DNA from: Kribbella rubisoli | GTDB taxonomy: Bacteria > Actinomycetota > Actinomycetes > Propionibacteriales > Kribbellaceae | DNA: 64,000 bases | Direction of reading: 5' to 3' | NCBI RefSeq assembly: GCF_004217145.1 | Contig: NZ_SHKR01000013.1 | Coordinates: 124,001 to 188,000, forward strand | Shown here: positions 7,614-16,356 of the stretch, one piece after another | Layout of the letters: every line of letters begins with the position of its first letter | Position numbering within the stretch: the first letter of the stretch is position 1 | Program-made: the position numbers and the translations under genes | Notes under the pieces: model-generated | What the model was told of the DNA's origin: nothing | What the model saw: only the letters and a program-made list of their open reading frames with translations | The model's database searches: none

Positions 7614-8771
7614 TCAGCCGACTACCGGCAGTTGGGCGACAGCGCCCGCCCGCCCCTTGGTGACCTTCACGTCGACAGAACCGCCCAGCAACTTCGCGCG
7701 CTCCTTGGCCCGGGCAACCGCCGCCTTCAGCTCGGCCGCCTCGCCCACTTGTCCGTTCACACGGATCTCGAGCGCATCGTCTTCGAACCGCACCGACACC
7801 ACGATCGGAGCATCGGCCTGATCGGCCAGCGCGGTCACGAGATGCTCGACGATCCGGTACGCCGAAAGCTCAACAGTTGCAGGCAATGCGCGCGGGTCGC
7901 CGGTCACGACCAGCTGCGAGTGCGCCGTACGAAGTCGTGCGAGCAACGTGTCGAGATGAGCCACTGTCGGCGTCGGCGCGAACGCGACATCATCGCCGCG
8001 CAGCAGCCCGACGATCTCCCGCATGTCGTCCAGCGTCTGCCGGCTGTCCGACTCGATCGACTCCAGCACCGCCCTCGCCTCCGCGGGCGACAACCCGTCC
8101 GCGGACTCGGCCGCCGTGGTCAGATCGGCGAGCCGCTCCTGCAGCAGTCCGTCGAGCTGACGCGAGAGTCGCGCCCGGTCGTCCGCCACGTCGAGCGCCG
8201 CCCGCTCGTCCCGCAGTTGCCGCAACTCCGCCTCGCGGTCCGCGAGCTCCTGGTTCAGCGCCGTACGACGACGAGCCGCGAGCCCGACGCCGAACACGAT
8301 GCAGACGATCGGCAGCGCCAGGATGATCGCGCCCGGTCCCGTGGTCGCGTCGATGACCAGCACGAAAAAGGTCAGTACGACGCTGAGCCCGCACACGATC
8401 CACGCGGTCCTCCGCTTGGACGCCTGCGCCCCGAGGAACGCGACCACGAACGCGAGCGGGAGACCCGCACCGCAGCGGGTCACCCAGCCGAACAGCAGGT
8501 CGTGCGAGGCCATCGCCAGCACGGAGACTGCGGCGACGGCGAGGATGCCTCGCCGCCACCACAGCACCGGAATCGTCGCCGCCGCGAACACCGGAATCAT
8601 CCAGAACGAGTGCGAGCTCTGTGCGTGCACCATCGATCCCTCCGCGATGGCGTTGCGCACCTGGGCGTCGGATGTCTGGAGGTTCTCGACCATCAACAGG
8701 ACGCCGAGCAGGGTGAGACCCCCCGCGATCCCCCAATCGCGGAGCTTGACCCTTCTGAAGACCCCACCCAT
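7614..8771 (-). CDS. membrane sensor with degenerate (pseudo-) histidine kinase domain
   Basis: 385 residues. Residues 1-165 are a membrane sensor region with the signature FGWVTRCG (94-101), shared with the next gene upstream. A coiled linker (residues about 172-195) is followed by RARLSRQLDGLLQERLADL, which aligns with the HisKA_3 motif but has Asp207 where the acceptor His belongs. The ATPase region keeps the layout (AYRIVEHLVTALADQ) but lacks the N-box Asn and the D-x-G and G-x-G motifs. It therefore probably cannot bind ATP or phosphorylate, and may act as a regulatory partner of the intact kinase. The frame is uninterrupted, so it is not a decayed gene. Confidence 0.82.
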   Translation of the reverse strand: MGGVFRRVKLRDWGIAGGLTLLGVLLMVENLQTSDAQVRNAIAEGSMVHAQSSHSFWMIPVFAAATIPVLWWRRGILAVAAVSVLAMASHDLLFGWVTRCGAGLPLAFVVAFLGAQASKRRTAWIVCGLSVVLTFFVLVIDATTGPGAIILALPIVCIVFGVGLAARRRTALNQELADREAELRQLRDERAALDVADDRARLSRQLDGLLQERLADLTTAAESADGLSPAEARAVLESIESDSRQTLDDMREIVGLLRGDDVAFAPTPTVAHLDTLLARLRTAHSQLVVTGDPRALPATVELSAYRIVEHLVTALADQADAPIVVSVRFEDDALEIRVNGQVGEAAELKAAVARAKERAKLLGGSVDVKVTKGRAGAVAQLPVVG

Positions 8772-8784
8772 GACCGGCTCCTAC

Positions 8785-9327
8785 TCAAGCGGCCGTGTGC
8801 TCGTGGACCGTCGCCACCGCGGCGGACTGCTTGGTGACTCGATTCTGCACGAGTACGCCGATCCCGTAGAAGAGCGCGATCCCCGGCAGTGCGACCGCCA
8901 GTGCGCCCGCCACCGTGTCGATCGACGCGTCCCGCCACAGCATCACGAGCTCGAGCACCACAACGCCTCCGAGACCGATCAGCTGGTTGAGCCACGAGCC
9001 GGCGAACCGCGCAACGGCGTACGCGAGCGCGAAGCCCAGCGGAATGACGACGCCGCAGCGCGTCACCCAGCCAAATGCGAGCACATGCGCCAGCGTGGTG
9101 ACGGCGGTGACGCCGACGACCGCGAGGATGTTGCGCCGGCGCCACAGGATTGGCAGCGTCACCAGCAGGAAGACCGGCAGCATCGCCCACGTGGTCGTCG
9201 ACAGCGGATGCGGCAGGCCGGCGTCGGTGGCCGTGATGTTCTCGACCATCAGCAACGCACCCGCAACGGTCATGAGGCCGGCCAGTACGTAGTCGAGGGG
9301 CCTGATCCCCTTCAAGATCTCGTTCAT
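8785..9327 (-). CDS. stand-alone membrane sensor domain, paralogue of the pseudo-kinase N-terminus
   Basis: 180 residues, start MNEILKGIRPLDYVLAGLMT with an aaggga ribosome site. It has about five membrane spans and no cytoplasmic catalytic domain. It matches the first 165 residues of the neighbouring pseudo-kinase: both have LLMVEN near residue 25-30, a W-x-M-[IL]-PVF block, a P-[VI]-LW-x-RR-x-ILAV block and FGWVTRCG (85-92 here). It is the first gene of the leftward operon, 13 bases before the pseudo-kinase. It looks like a kinase-less sensor or decoy subunit created by duplication. Confidence 0.82.
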   Translation of the reverse strand: MNEILKGIRPLDYVLAGLMTVAGALLMVENITATDAGLPHPLSTTTWAMLPVFLLVTLPILWRRRNILAVVGVTAVTTLAHVLAFGWVTRCGVVIPLGFALAYAVARFAGSWLNQLIGLGGVVVLELVMLWRDASIDTVAGALAVALPGIALFYGIGVLVQNRVTKQSAAVATVHEHTAA

Positions 9328-9465
9328 CGGTTTTGTCCCTTCGTCCCCGGGTCTTATGACCCCATGCAGCGAAGGTAGATTTCGGCGCCCGTCGTTTACG
9401 TCTGGCGCAAGAACGATCCTGCGAAGCTCGCGTCGTCCGCAGGGATGACGGCGTAGGCCCCACGG

Positions 9466-10143
9466 ATGACGCACAATCAGCCTGTGTCCGAGAAGATCCG
9501 TGTGCTGGTCGCCGACGATCAGACCCTCGTGCGTACCGGGTTCCGGGTGATCCTGGAGGCCGAGGGCGATATCGAGGTGGTCGCCGAGGCCGACACGGGT
9601 ACTGCGGCCATCCGGCAGGCTCAGCTGGCCGCGCCGGACGTGATCCTGATGGACATCCGGATGCCCGAGCTCGACGGGCTGTCCGCGACCGAGGAGATCC
9701 GCCGGCAGCCGGACCCGCCGACGATCATCGTGCTCACGACGTTCGACCAGAACGAGTACGTCTACCGCGCCCTGCGAGCGGGTGCGGCCGGGTTCCTGCT
9801 CAAGGACTCACCGTCGACGCGCCTGATCGCGGCGGTCCGCGCGGCCGCGACCGGCGACTCGCTGATCGAGCCCGCGATCACCCGGCGGCTGGTCGAGCGC
9901 TTCGTCGAACCGGTCGTCGCTCAGGGACTGCCCCCCGAGCTCGCCACGCTGACCGACCGGGAGCTCGACGTACTGCGGTTGATCGCGCGCGGGCTCTCCA
10001 ACGCCGAGATCGCGGCCGAGCTCGTGGTGGCCGAGACGACCGTGAAGACACACGTCGCGCGGCTGCTCACCAAGCTCGGGGTCCGCGACCGGGTCCAGGC
10101 AGTTGTGGTGGCCTACGAGACCGGATTCGTCAGCCGCCGCTGA
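9466..10143 (+). CDS. response regulator, NarL/LuxR family
   Basis: 225 residues from ATG 9466; an in-frame GTG at 9484 (VSEKIRVLVADDQT) is an equally good start, and neither has a clear ribosome site. The receiver domain has the acidic pair in VADDQT, the phospho-acceptor Asp in ILMDIRMPELDG (residue 63) and the Lys in LLKDSP. The C-terminal helix-turn-helix is LTDRELDVLRLIARGLSNAEIAAELVV-type, about residues 160-215. It is divergent from the three-gene sensor operon and is its likely output regulator. Confidence 0.93.
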   Translation: MTHNQPVSEKIRVLVADDQTLVRTGFRVILEAEGDIEVVAEADTGTAAIRQAQLAAPDVILMDIRMPELDGLSATEEIRRQPDPPTIIVLTTFDQNEYVYRALRAGAAGFLLKDSPSTRLIAAVRAAATGDSLIEPAITRRLVERFVEPVVAQGLPPELATLTDRELDVLRLIARGLSNAEIAAELVVAETTVKTHVARLLTKLGVRDRVQAVVVAYETGFVSRR

Positions 10144-10237
10144 GCTGGATTCAAGCTGAACGGTAAGTGAAAGACCTTCCGAATCGGTCGGCGAGACGTT
10201 AGTTTGTCACAGCTGTCCGTCCGTTGGGGAGGCTCCT

Positions 10238-13200
10238 GTGTCGCTCGTCCGTGCATTGACCACAGCAGTAGGCGTCGGCGGTCTACTCGCCGGCGTACTC
10301 GTCGATCCAGTCCTCGGGCAGACCGCTCGAGGCATCACCGACGCCGCGATCGCCGAGGACGGCGTACTGACGTCGCGGGTCGACAGCCCGGTCGCGCCAG
10401 GCGTGAACTACACGTCGTTCGACCGCCTCGACCCGAAGGGCTGGCAGCGCGGCGACATCCTCGACACCGACCTGAGCAAGCACGGTGTCACCGTGGACCT
10501 GGTCAACAACGGCGGCAAGGTGTCGGGCGGCCAGCCGCTCAGCCAGCAGCTTGCCCGCAAGGGCGCGATCGCCGGCGTGAACGGCGACTTCTTCGACATC
10601 AACGACACCACCGCGCCGCTCGGCGTCGGGGTGGAATCCGGGAAGCTGACGAACGCGCCGGCCGCCGGCCACAACGACACCGCGGTGATCGGTAAGGACG
10701 GGCTCGGCAAGATCGCCGAGTTGTTCCTGCAGGGCACGGTGACCGACGGCGCCACCAAGCTCGAGCTGACCAACCTGAACTCGCCGGCCGTCAACACCGG
10801 CGGTATCGGCCTCTACACCCCGGAGTGGGGCGATGCGGCCCGGACCCGGACCGTGGACGGCCTGCCGACCGTGCGCGAGGTGATCCTTCGCGACGGTGTG
10901 GTCGTCTCGTCGGCAACCACTCCGGCAACCACCCCGCTGGCAGCCGGCGAGCAGGCGCTGATCGGCCGCGAGGCAGGTGCTGACGCACTGACCGCGCTGC
11001 AGGTCGGCGACCATGTCGACGTCGCGTACGGCCTGCGTCCCGACGCCGGCGCTGTCGCGGCCGCGGTCAGCGGCAACTCGCAGCTCGCGAAGGACGGCAA
11101 GGTCCCCGACGACGTACCGGACGCTGACCTCGCGCCGCGGACCGCGATCGGGTTCAACGCCGACGGCAGCCGGATGATCCTGCTGACCGTCGACGGCCGG
11201 GCGACCGGATCGCGCGGGCTGTCGCTCAAGGAGATGGGCCAGCTGATGATCAGCCTCGGGGCTGACGACGCGCTGAACCTCGACGGCGGCGGCTCGTCCA
11301 CGATGCTGGCCCGGACGCCGGGCAAGGCCGCGCCGGATGTGGTCAACGACCCGTCCGACGGCGGCGAGCGGCTGATCCCGAACGGTCTCGGCCTGCTGCC
11401 GGTCAAGGGCTCCGGCAAGCTGAAGGGCTTCCGCGTCGAGTCGGTCGGCACCTCCCAAGAAGGCCCCGACGCCGACATCTCGCGCAGCTCCCGCGTCCTC
11501 AGCGGACTCAGCCGAGTCCTGAGCGCCACCGGGTACGACGAGACCTACGCACCCGCTTCCGGTACGCCGTCGTGGTACGCGGGCAGCAACGTCCGCGTCG
11601 ACCAGCACGGCGTCGTCACCGGCCGCCGCGCGGGCGACGTGATCGTGACCGCGACCCGCGGCCCGGCGAACGGAAGGTTCCCGATGACAGTCCTCGGTAC
11701 GCCGACCCGCCTCGCCCCTTCGACCCGCCAGGTGTCTCTCGCCGACTCCACCGCCAAGGGCTTCTTCGAGGTCGACGGGTACGACGCCGACGGGTTCTCC
11801 ACCTGGATCGAACCGCGGGACGTCAAGCTCAGCTACGACCCGGCCGCCGTCAAGGTAGTTGCCACACGCAACGGTTTCGAGGTCAACGCGCTGACCGACG
11901 ATGCGGTCTCGACCGTCATCACCGCGAAGGTCGGTGCCCTGAGCACCCAGTTGAGCGTGACGTCGGGTCTGACCAGCACAGTGGTCGACAAGCTCGACGA
12001 CCTGACCAAGTGGGCGGCCAACGCCGTACCGGTCGGTGCGGCGACGGCGTCGCGATCTGCTGCTGAGGGGCATGACGGCGGGCCGGCGATCGCGCTCGAC
12101 TACTCGTTGACGGGCAGCACCGCCACGCGGGCGGCGTACCTCTCGCAGACTCCGCAGCAGACGCTGCCGGGTCAGCCGCAGAAGCTCGGCGTCTGGATCT
12201 ACGGTGACGGCAAGGGGGAATGGCTTCGGGCGAACGCCTACGACGCGGCCGGCGGTACGGCGCAGACGCTGAACCTTGCGGCCACGGTCGACTGGACCGG
12301 CTGGAAGTACGTCGAGGCGGACATCCCGCCCGGGCTGACGTACCCGCTGCGGTTCTGGCGGATCTACGTCGTCGAGACCTCGCCGACCCGGCAGTACTCG
12401 GGCCGGATCATCATCGACGACCTGACGATCCGGAGCGCACCGCCGGTGACGATGACGCCGCCGGCGAAGGTGATCGACCCGATGGTCGTCACCGACGGGA
12501 CGGTGACCGGCGACGGCCGCTGGCGGTTCGCGGTGATGTCGGACGCGCAGTTCACCTCCGACGACCCGAACTCGGACTACGTGAAGCAGGCCCGGCGGAC
12601 GATCCGCGAGGCGCTCGCGCAGAAGCCGGATTTCCTGGTGATCAACGGCGACTTCGTCGACCGGGCGTTCGGGCCGGACATCGCGCTCGCCAAGCAGATC
12701 ATCGACGAAGAGGTGGCCGACAAGGTTCCGGTGCACTACGTGCCGGGCAACCACGAGACCTACGGACCGGGCGATCTGTCCGAGTGGAAGAAGGTCTTCG
12801 GCGCGGCGACCAGCACGTTCGACCACAAGGGCACCCGGTTCATCCTGCGCGACTCGTCGCTCGGGTCGCTGCGGGCCGGCGGGTTCGACCAGATCCTGGA
12901 TCTGCGCAAGCAGCTCGACTCTGCGGCTACCGATCGGTCGATCAAGAACGTCGTGGTGATGGCGCACCACCCGATCGACGATCCGTCGCCGACGCAGAAC
13001 TCGCAGCTCGGCGACCGCAAGGAAGCCGCCATGATCGTTCAGTGGCTGGCCGACTTCCGTGCTTCGACGGGCAAGGGCGCCGCGTACATGGCGGCTCACG
13101 CCGGGACGTTCGCGGCGACGCGGACCGACGGTGTGCTGCTGCCGCTGACCGGCAACTCGGGCAAGAGCCCGGCCGCTGCGCCGGATGCGGGCGGCTTCAC

Positions 13201-13603
13201 CGGCTGGGCGCTGGTCGGGATCGACCCGCACGCCACGGCTGCGCCGGCCGGGGAGCGGAACTGGTCGGCGCCGGAGCGGTCCTGGTTCCAGGTCGAACTT
13301 CGGCCGCATGTCGACTCGCTCGAGTTGGCCGCGCCTACGTCACTCCGCCGCGGCCAGTCCGCCATCGCGTCCGCCACGGTGATTCAGGAGGACCGGAGGG
13401 TTCCGGTCAGCTTCCCGGTCTCCGCGGACTGGTGGGGCTCGACCTTCCTGTACATCGGTCCGGCAAAGGCTGCGCCGTTCTGGGCGGTCGCGTCGTACGA
13501 CCCGGCGACCGGCCAGCTGACCGCTCTGCACCCGGGCACCGCGCAGCTGGGTGTGACGGTGAACGGCGTCTCCAAGAGCACCACGCTGCGGGTCGATTGG
13601 TAG
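10238..13603 (+). CDS. secreted phosphodiester glycosidase / metallophosphoesterase fusion
   Basis: 1121 residues, GTG start after ggggagg. A signal peptide covers about residues 1-28 (ALTTAVGVGGLLAGVLVDPV). The NAGPA-type phosphodiester glycosidase domain spans about 70-390 and shows NGDFFDINDT and the hallmark LNLDGGGSSTM. Bacterial-Ig-like segments and a carbohydrate-binding-like beta domain follow (about 400-740). A calcineurin-like phosphoesterase spans about 764-1030: FAVMSDAQF, LVINGDFVDRA, VPGNHET, VVMAHHP. The first motif has Gln instead of the usual His (D-A-Q), and the final GHxH is replaced by AAHAGT, so metal binding may be altered. A last Ig-like domain closes the protein. Probably remodels extracellular glycan phosphodiesters. 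Confidence 0.85.
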   Translation: MSLVRALTTAVGVGGLLAGVLVDPVLGQTARGITDAAIAEDGVLTSRVDSPVAPGVNYTSFDRLDPKGWQRGDILDTDLSKHGVTVDLVNNGGKVSGGQPLSQQLARKGAIAGVNGDFFDINDTTAPLGVGVESGKLTNAPAAGHNDTAVIGKDGLGKIAELFLQGTVTDGATKLELTNLNSPAVNTGGIGLYTPEWGDAARTRTVDGLPTVREVILRDGVVVSSATTPATTPLAAGEQALIGREAGADALTALQVGDHVDVAYGLRPDAGAVAAAVSGNSQLAKDGKVPDDVPDADLAPRTAIGFNADGSRMILLTVDGRATGSRGLSLKEMGQLMISLGADDALNLDGGGSSTMLARTPGKAAPDVVNDPSDGGERLIPNGLGLLPVKGSGKLKGFRVESVGTSQEGPDADISRSSRVLSGLSRVLSATGYDETYAPASGTPSWYAGSNVRVDQHGVVTGRRAGDVIVTATRGPANGRFPMTVLGTPTRLAPSTRQVSLADSTAKGFFEVDGYDADGFSTWIEPRDVKLSYDPAAVKVVATRNGFEVNALTDDAVSTVITAKVGALSTQLSVTSGLTSTVVDKLDDLTKWAANAVPVGAATASRSAAEGHDGGPAIALDYSLTGSTATRAAYLSQTPQQTLPGQPQKLGVWIYGDGKGEWLRANAYDAAGGTAQTLNLAATVDWTGWKYVEADIPPGLTYPLRFWRIYVVETSPTRQYSGRIIIDDLTIRSAPPVTMTPPAKVIDPMVVTDGTVTGDGRWRFAVMSDAQFTSDDPNSDYVKQARRTIREALAQKPDFLVINGDFVDRAFGPDIALAKQIIDEEVADKVPVHYVPGNHETYGPGDLSEWKKVFGAATSTFDHKGTRFILRDSSLGSLRAGGFDQILDLRKQLDSAATDRSIKNVVVMAHHPIDDPSPTQNSQLGDRKEAAMIVQWLADFRASTGKGAAYMAAHAGTFAATRTDGVLLPLTGNSGKSPAAAPDAGGFTGWALVGIDPHATAAPAGERNWSAPERSWFQVELRPHVDSLELAAPTSLRRGQSAIASATVIQEDRRVPVSFPVSADWWGSTFLYIGPAKAAPFWAVASYDPATGQLTALHPGTAQLGVTVNGVSKSTTLRVDW

Positions 13604-13613
13604 CGTCCTCGGC

Positions 13614-14522
13614 GTGACTGACGTGGTGGTGCCGCAGCGACTGCGGAGTGGTGATCGGGTTGCTGTGGTGGCGCCGTCGGGCCGCGTGGACGGCGCGCGC
13701 CTCCAGATCGGCCTGGAGCACCTGAGGTCGTGGGGCCTCGAGGTCGACGTGATGCCGTCGGTGCTGGCCGGGCACGAGCGGTTCCAGTACCTGGCCGCGG
13801 ACGACAAGGCGCGCGCCGAGGACCTGCGGAACGCCTGGCTCGATCCGCAGTACGCCGCGGTGTTCTGTGCGCGTGGCGGGTACGGCGTGCAGCGGATGCT
13901 CGAGTACGTCGACTTCGACGAGCTGGTCGCCGTACGGAAGTGGTTCCTCGGGTTCAGCGACATCACCGCACTGCACGAGCCGCTGAACGCACGTGGTCTG
14001 GTGACGCTGCACGGTCCGATGGCTGCTGCTGTGGAGCAGTTGGAGAACGAGGTCGGCCGGGAACGGCTGCGGGCGCTGCTGTTCGAGCCCGCGGGCGTGA
14101 CTGATCTCCTGGCACCGCGTGGCGCGCGCACTGTGGTCGGTGGGGTCGCTGAGGGACGGCTGTGCGGTGGCAACCTGGCCTTGCTCGCGTCCAGCGTCGG
14201 TACGCCGACCTACGCGCCTCCTGCCGGTGTGGTCGTGCTGGAGGAGGTCGACGAGGCCGGCTATCGCGTGGACCGGATGCTGACGCAGCTGTTGCGCGCC
14301 GGGTGGTTCGATGAGGTGACGGGTTTGGTGATCGGCGACTTCAGCGGCGTCCAGGATCCGGTCGATGTCGTCCGCGAGCGGCTCGAGCCCCTCGGCGTAC
14401 CGATGGTCGAGGGTGCGGCGATCGGGCACGAAGCGCTGAATCTCGCCGTACCGTTGGGGTTGCCGGTGCGGCTGGACGCGACCGCCGCGACGCTCACCCC
14501 AGGTGCTCTCGCAGGAAGCTGA
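13614..14522 (+). CDS. LD-carboxypeptidase, peptidase family S66
   Basis: 302 residues, GTG start, ten bases after the secreted fusion protein and probably co-transcribed. The N-terminal LRSGDRVAVVAPSG and the CARGGYGVQRMLEYVDFD block are typical of S66, and the nucleophile Ser is in FLGFSDITALH. The C-terminal Glu/His dyad is expected around VVVLEEVDEAGYRVDRML and GAAIGHEALNLAVPLG. Family members cut the L,D-peptide bond of murein tetrapeptides during recycling or hydrolyse microcin C7-like compounds. No signal peptide, so it acts in the cytoplasm. The 3' end overlaps the convergent S9 peptidase by 29 bases. Confidence 0.9.
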   Translation: MTDVVVPQRLRSGDRVAVVAPSGRVDGARLQIGLEHLRSWGLEVDVMPSVLAGHERFQYLAADDKARAEDLRNAWLDPQYAAVFCARGGYGVQRMLEYVDFDELVAVRKWFLGFSDITALHEPLNARGLVTLHGPMAAAVEQLENEVGRERLRALLFEPAGVTDLLAPRGARTVVGGVAEGRLCGGNLALLASSVGTPTYAPPAGVVVLEEVDEAGYRVDRMLTQLLRAGWFDEVTGLVIGDFSGVQDPVDVVRERLEPLGVPMVEGAAIGHEALNLAVPLGLPVRLDATAATLTPGALAGS

Positions 14523-16272
14523 AGGCCTGCGGGTACGCGTCGAGGCGGTTCTTGAGCTTGGCGAGGCCGTGGCCCTCGTCGGGGTACACCAGCAGCTGGC
14601 ATGGCACGCCGCGCTTCGTCAGGGCCTCGGTGATCTGCTCCGCCTCCGACAACGGCACGCGCGGATCGTTGGCGCCGTGGATGACGAACAGCGGCGCCCG
14701 GATGTCGTCGACCCGGCTCAGCGGGCTCGCTGACTCCAGGAACTCGCGTTCGGTCGCCAGGTAGCCGTACTCGCGTTCGCGCATTGTCCGCCGATAGTCC
14801 GACGTGTTCTCCAGGAACGTCACCAGCGAAGCGATTCCGACGATGTCCACACCGGCCGCCCACAGGTCCGGCTGGAACGCGACGCCGGCCAGCACCATGT
14901 ACCCGCCGTACGAACCGCCCCACAGCGCAGCCCTCTTGGGGTCGCCGCCGATGGTTGGCAGCCAAGCGTTGATCGCGGCCAGATCCTTCACCGAATCCAG
15001 CCGCAGTTGCCGGTCGTCGAGTGTGTACCAGCGCTTGCCATACCCGGCCGAGCCGCGGACGTTCGGCACGATGACCGTGTGCCCCTCACCGGCCAGCGCC
15101 GAGATGATCGGGCTCCACATCCGCAGCGCCGCACCCTCCGGACCGCCGTGCACATGGACCACGGTCGAGCCCAGGTCCGCCGAGGTAGGCCGGAAGACGA
15201 ATACCGGCACGTGCTCGCCGTCGAACGACGGCACGCGCAGACTCTCCGGATGGTTCAGCTCGACAGGAACCTCCACTGGTCGAACTGCAGTCAGCTCACC
15301 GCTCGGGACAAACCGATACACGGTCGGCGGCGTGACCGGCGAGTTGTAGGTGATAGCCGCGAACGAACCGTCGGACGACCAGATCGGGTCCGGCGTCGCC
15401 ATCGACAACGCCGCGACGCCGCCGGCCGGCAGGTCAAGCGGTGCGACGAGCGAGCCGTCCTCCAGCCGGTGCAGCGCCACCGCCACCTCGCCGTCCTCCA
15501 GCACGGCGACCAGCAGGTGCTCGCCGTCCGGTGAGGGCCACCCAGCCAGGTCGCGAGCGTCATCCACGAGTACGTCGCTCCACGAGGCGTCGACCACGTC
15601 GTACCGGCGCAGGGCCATGCGGTCGCGGTCCGCGTTCGTCGACACGAGGAACGCCGACGAGTCCGGAAGCCAGGCGACGGCGCCCTGGTCGTTGTGCGCG
15701 TCCTTTGGGGTGAGCTCCGTGATGGTCCGGCTCGACGTCTCGACCAACAGCAGTTGCATCGAGTTCGCCGGGGTGCTCGCCTTCGCGAGGACGACCCACT
15801 TGTCGTCCGGGGACGGGTTGACGCCCATCACCCAGCCGCCCTCGTCGTACAGGACGGTCTCGCGACCGGTGGCGAGGTCGCGTGCGACCAGATCGAAGTC
15901 GACGCCGTTGCGGCGATTCGTCGTGTAGAGCATCCGCCCGGCCCGCGCGTCGACCAGGTGATGGATGTACTCCGAGTCGTGGACCAGAGGGGTCAGCGTA
16001 GGCAGACCGGGCTCTTCGAGATCCAGCACGGAGAGCTGACCGCGCTCGTCACCGCCGGTGTCGTGCTCGATGACTACGCGGCTGCTGCCCGGCACGAACC
16101 GGGCGCCACGGCAGGTGTCACCGAGATCGGTGAGCGCTCGCCAGGACCCGTCAGGCGCGACTTCGTTGACCTGGCGGGTGCCGGTGCCGTCATACAGCAC
16201 GAGCATCCGGCCCTCGTCGTCCACATCGAGGGCCATCGTGGTGGGCAAGGAGAACAGCGTCGTCAGCAGCAC
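14494..16272 (-). CDS. prolyl oligopeptidase family (S9) serine peptidase
   Basis: 592 residues. The N-terminal 350 residues form a beta-propeller-like region with WSSDG- and PSPDD-type repeats. The C-terminal alpha/beta hydrolase domain has the oxyanion HGGPEG, the nucleophile elbow LWGGSYGGYMVLAGV, the acid in HGANDPRVP and the catalytic His in YPDEGHGLAK. No signal peptide. The architecture matches acylaminoacyl peptidases and dipeptidyl peptidases; the exact specificity cannot be predicted. It is the only gene between the ABC operon terminator and the convergent S66 gene. Confidence 0.92.
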   Translation of the reverse strand: MLLTTLFSLPTTMALDVDDEGRMLVLYDGTGTRQVNEVAPDGSWRALTDLGDTCRGARFVPGSSRVVIEHDTGGDERGQLSVLDLEEPGLPTLTPLVHDSEYIHHLVDARAGRMLYTTNRRNGVDFDLVARDLATGRETVLYDEGGWVMGVNPSPDDKWVVLAKASTPANSMQLLLVETSSRTITELTPKDAHNDQGAVAWLPDSSAFLVSTNADRDRMALRRYDVVDASWSDVLVDDARDLAGWPSPDGEHLLVAVLEDGEVAVALHRLEDGSLVAPLDLPAGGVAALSMATPDPIWSSDGSFAAITYNSPVTPPTVYRFVPSGELTAVRPVEVPVELNHPESLRVPSFDGEHVPVFVFRPTSADLGSTVVHVHGGPEGAALRMWSPIISALAGEGHTVIVPNVRGSAGYGKRWYTLDDRQLRLDSVKDLAAINAWLPTIGGDPKRAALWGGSYGGYMVLAGVAFQPDLWAAGVDIVGIASLVTFLENTSDYRRTMREREYGYLATEREFLESASPLSRVDDIRAPLFVIHGANDPRVPLSEAEQITEALTKRGVPCQLLVYPDEGHGLAKLKNRLDAYPQAFSFLREHLG

Positions 16273-16292
16273 GCGTTCATCCTCACACGGCG

Positions 16293-16349
16293 ACGGGTGG
16301 ATCCGCCGGGATCGCAGTTGATCCTGTGGATAACCGCGGATCCACCCGT
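16293..16349 (-). terminator. 14-bp inverted repeat after the ABC exporter operon
   Basis: The arms acgggtggatccgc (16293-16306) and gcggatccacccgt (16336-16349) are perfectly complementary around a 29-base loop. It sits immediately downstream of the leftward ABC gene stop (16357) and just upstream of the S9 peptidase start (16272). No T-tract follows, as is common in actinobacteria. It probably ends the ABC transcript, or forms the S9 gene leader. Confidence 0.55.
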
Positions 16350-16356
16350 CCGTGTG

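Noticed and set aside
10283-13309. 1008-residue leftward open frame opposite the secreted fusion protein
   Set aside because: It is antisense to a protein with clear domains; its composition is Arg/Gly/Val-rich with no motif, as expected from high-GC shadow frames.
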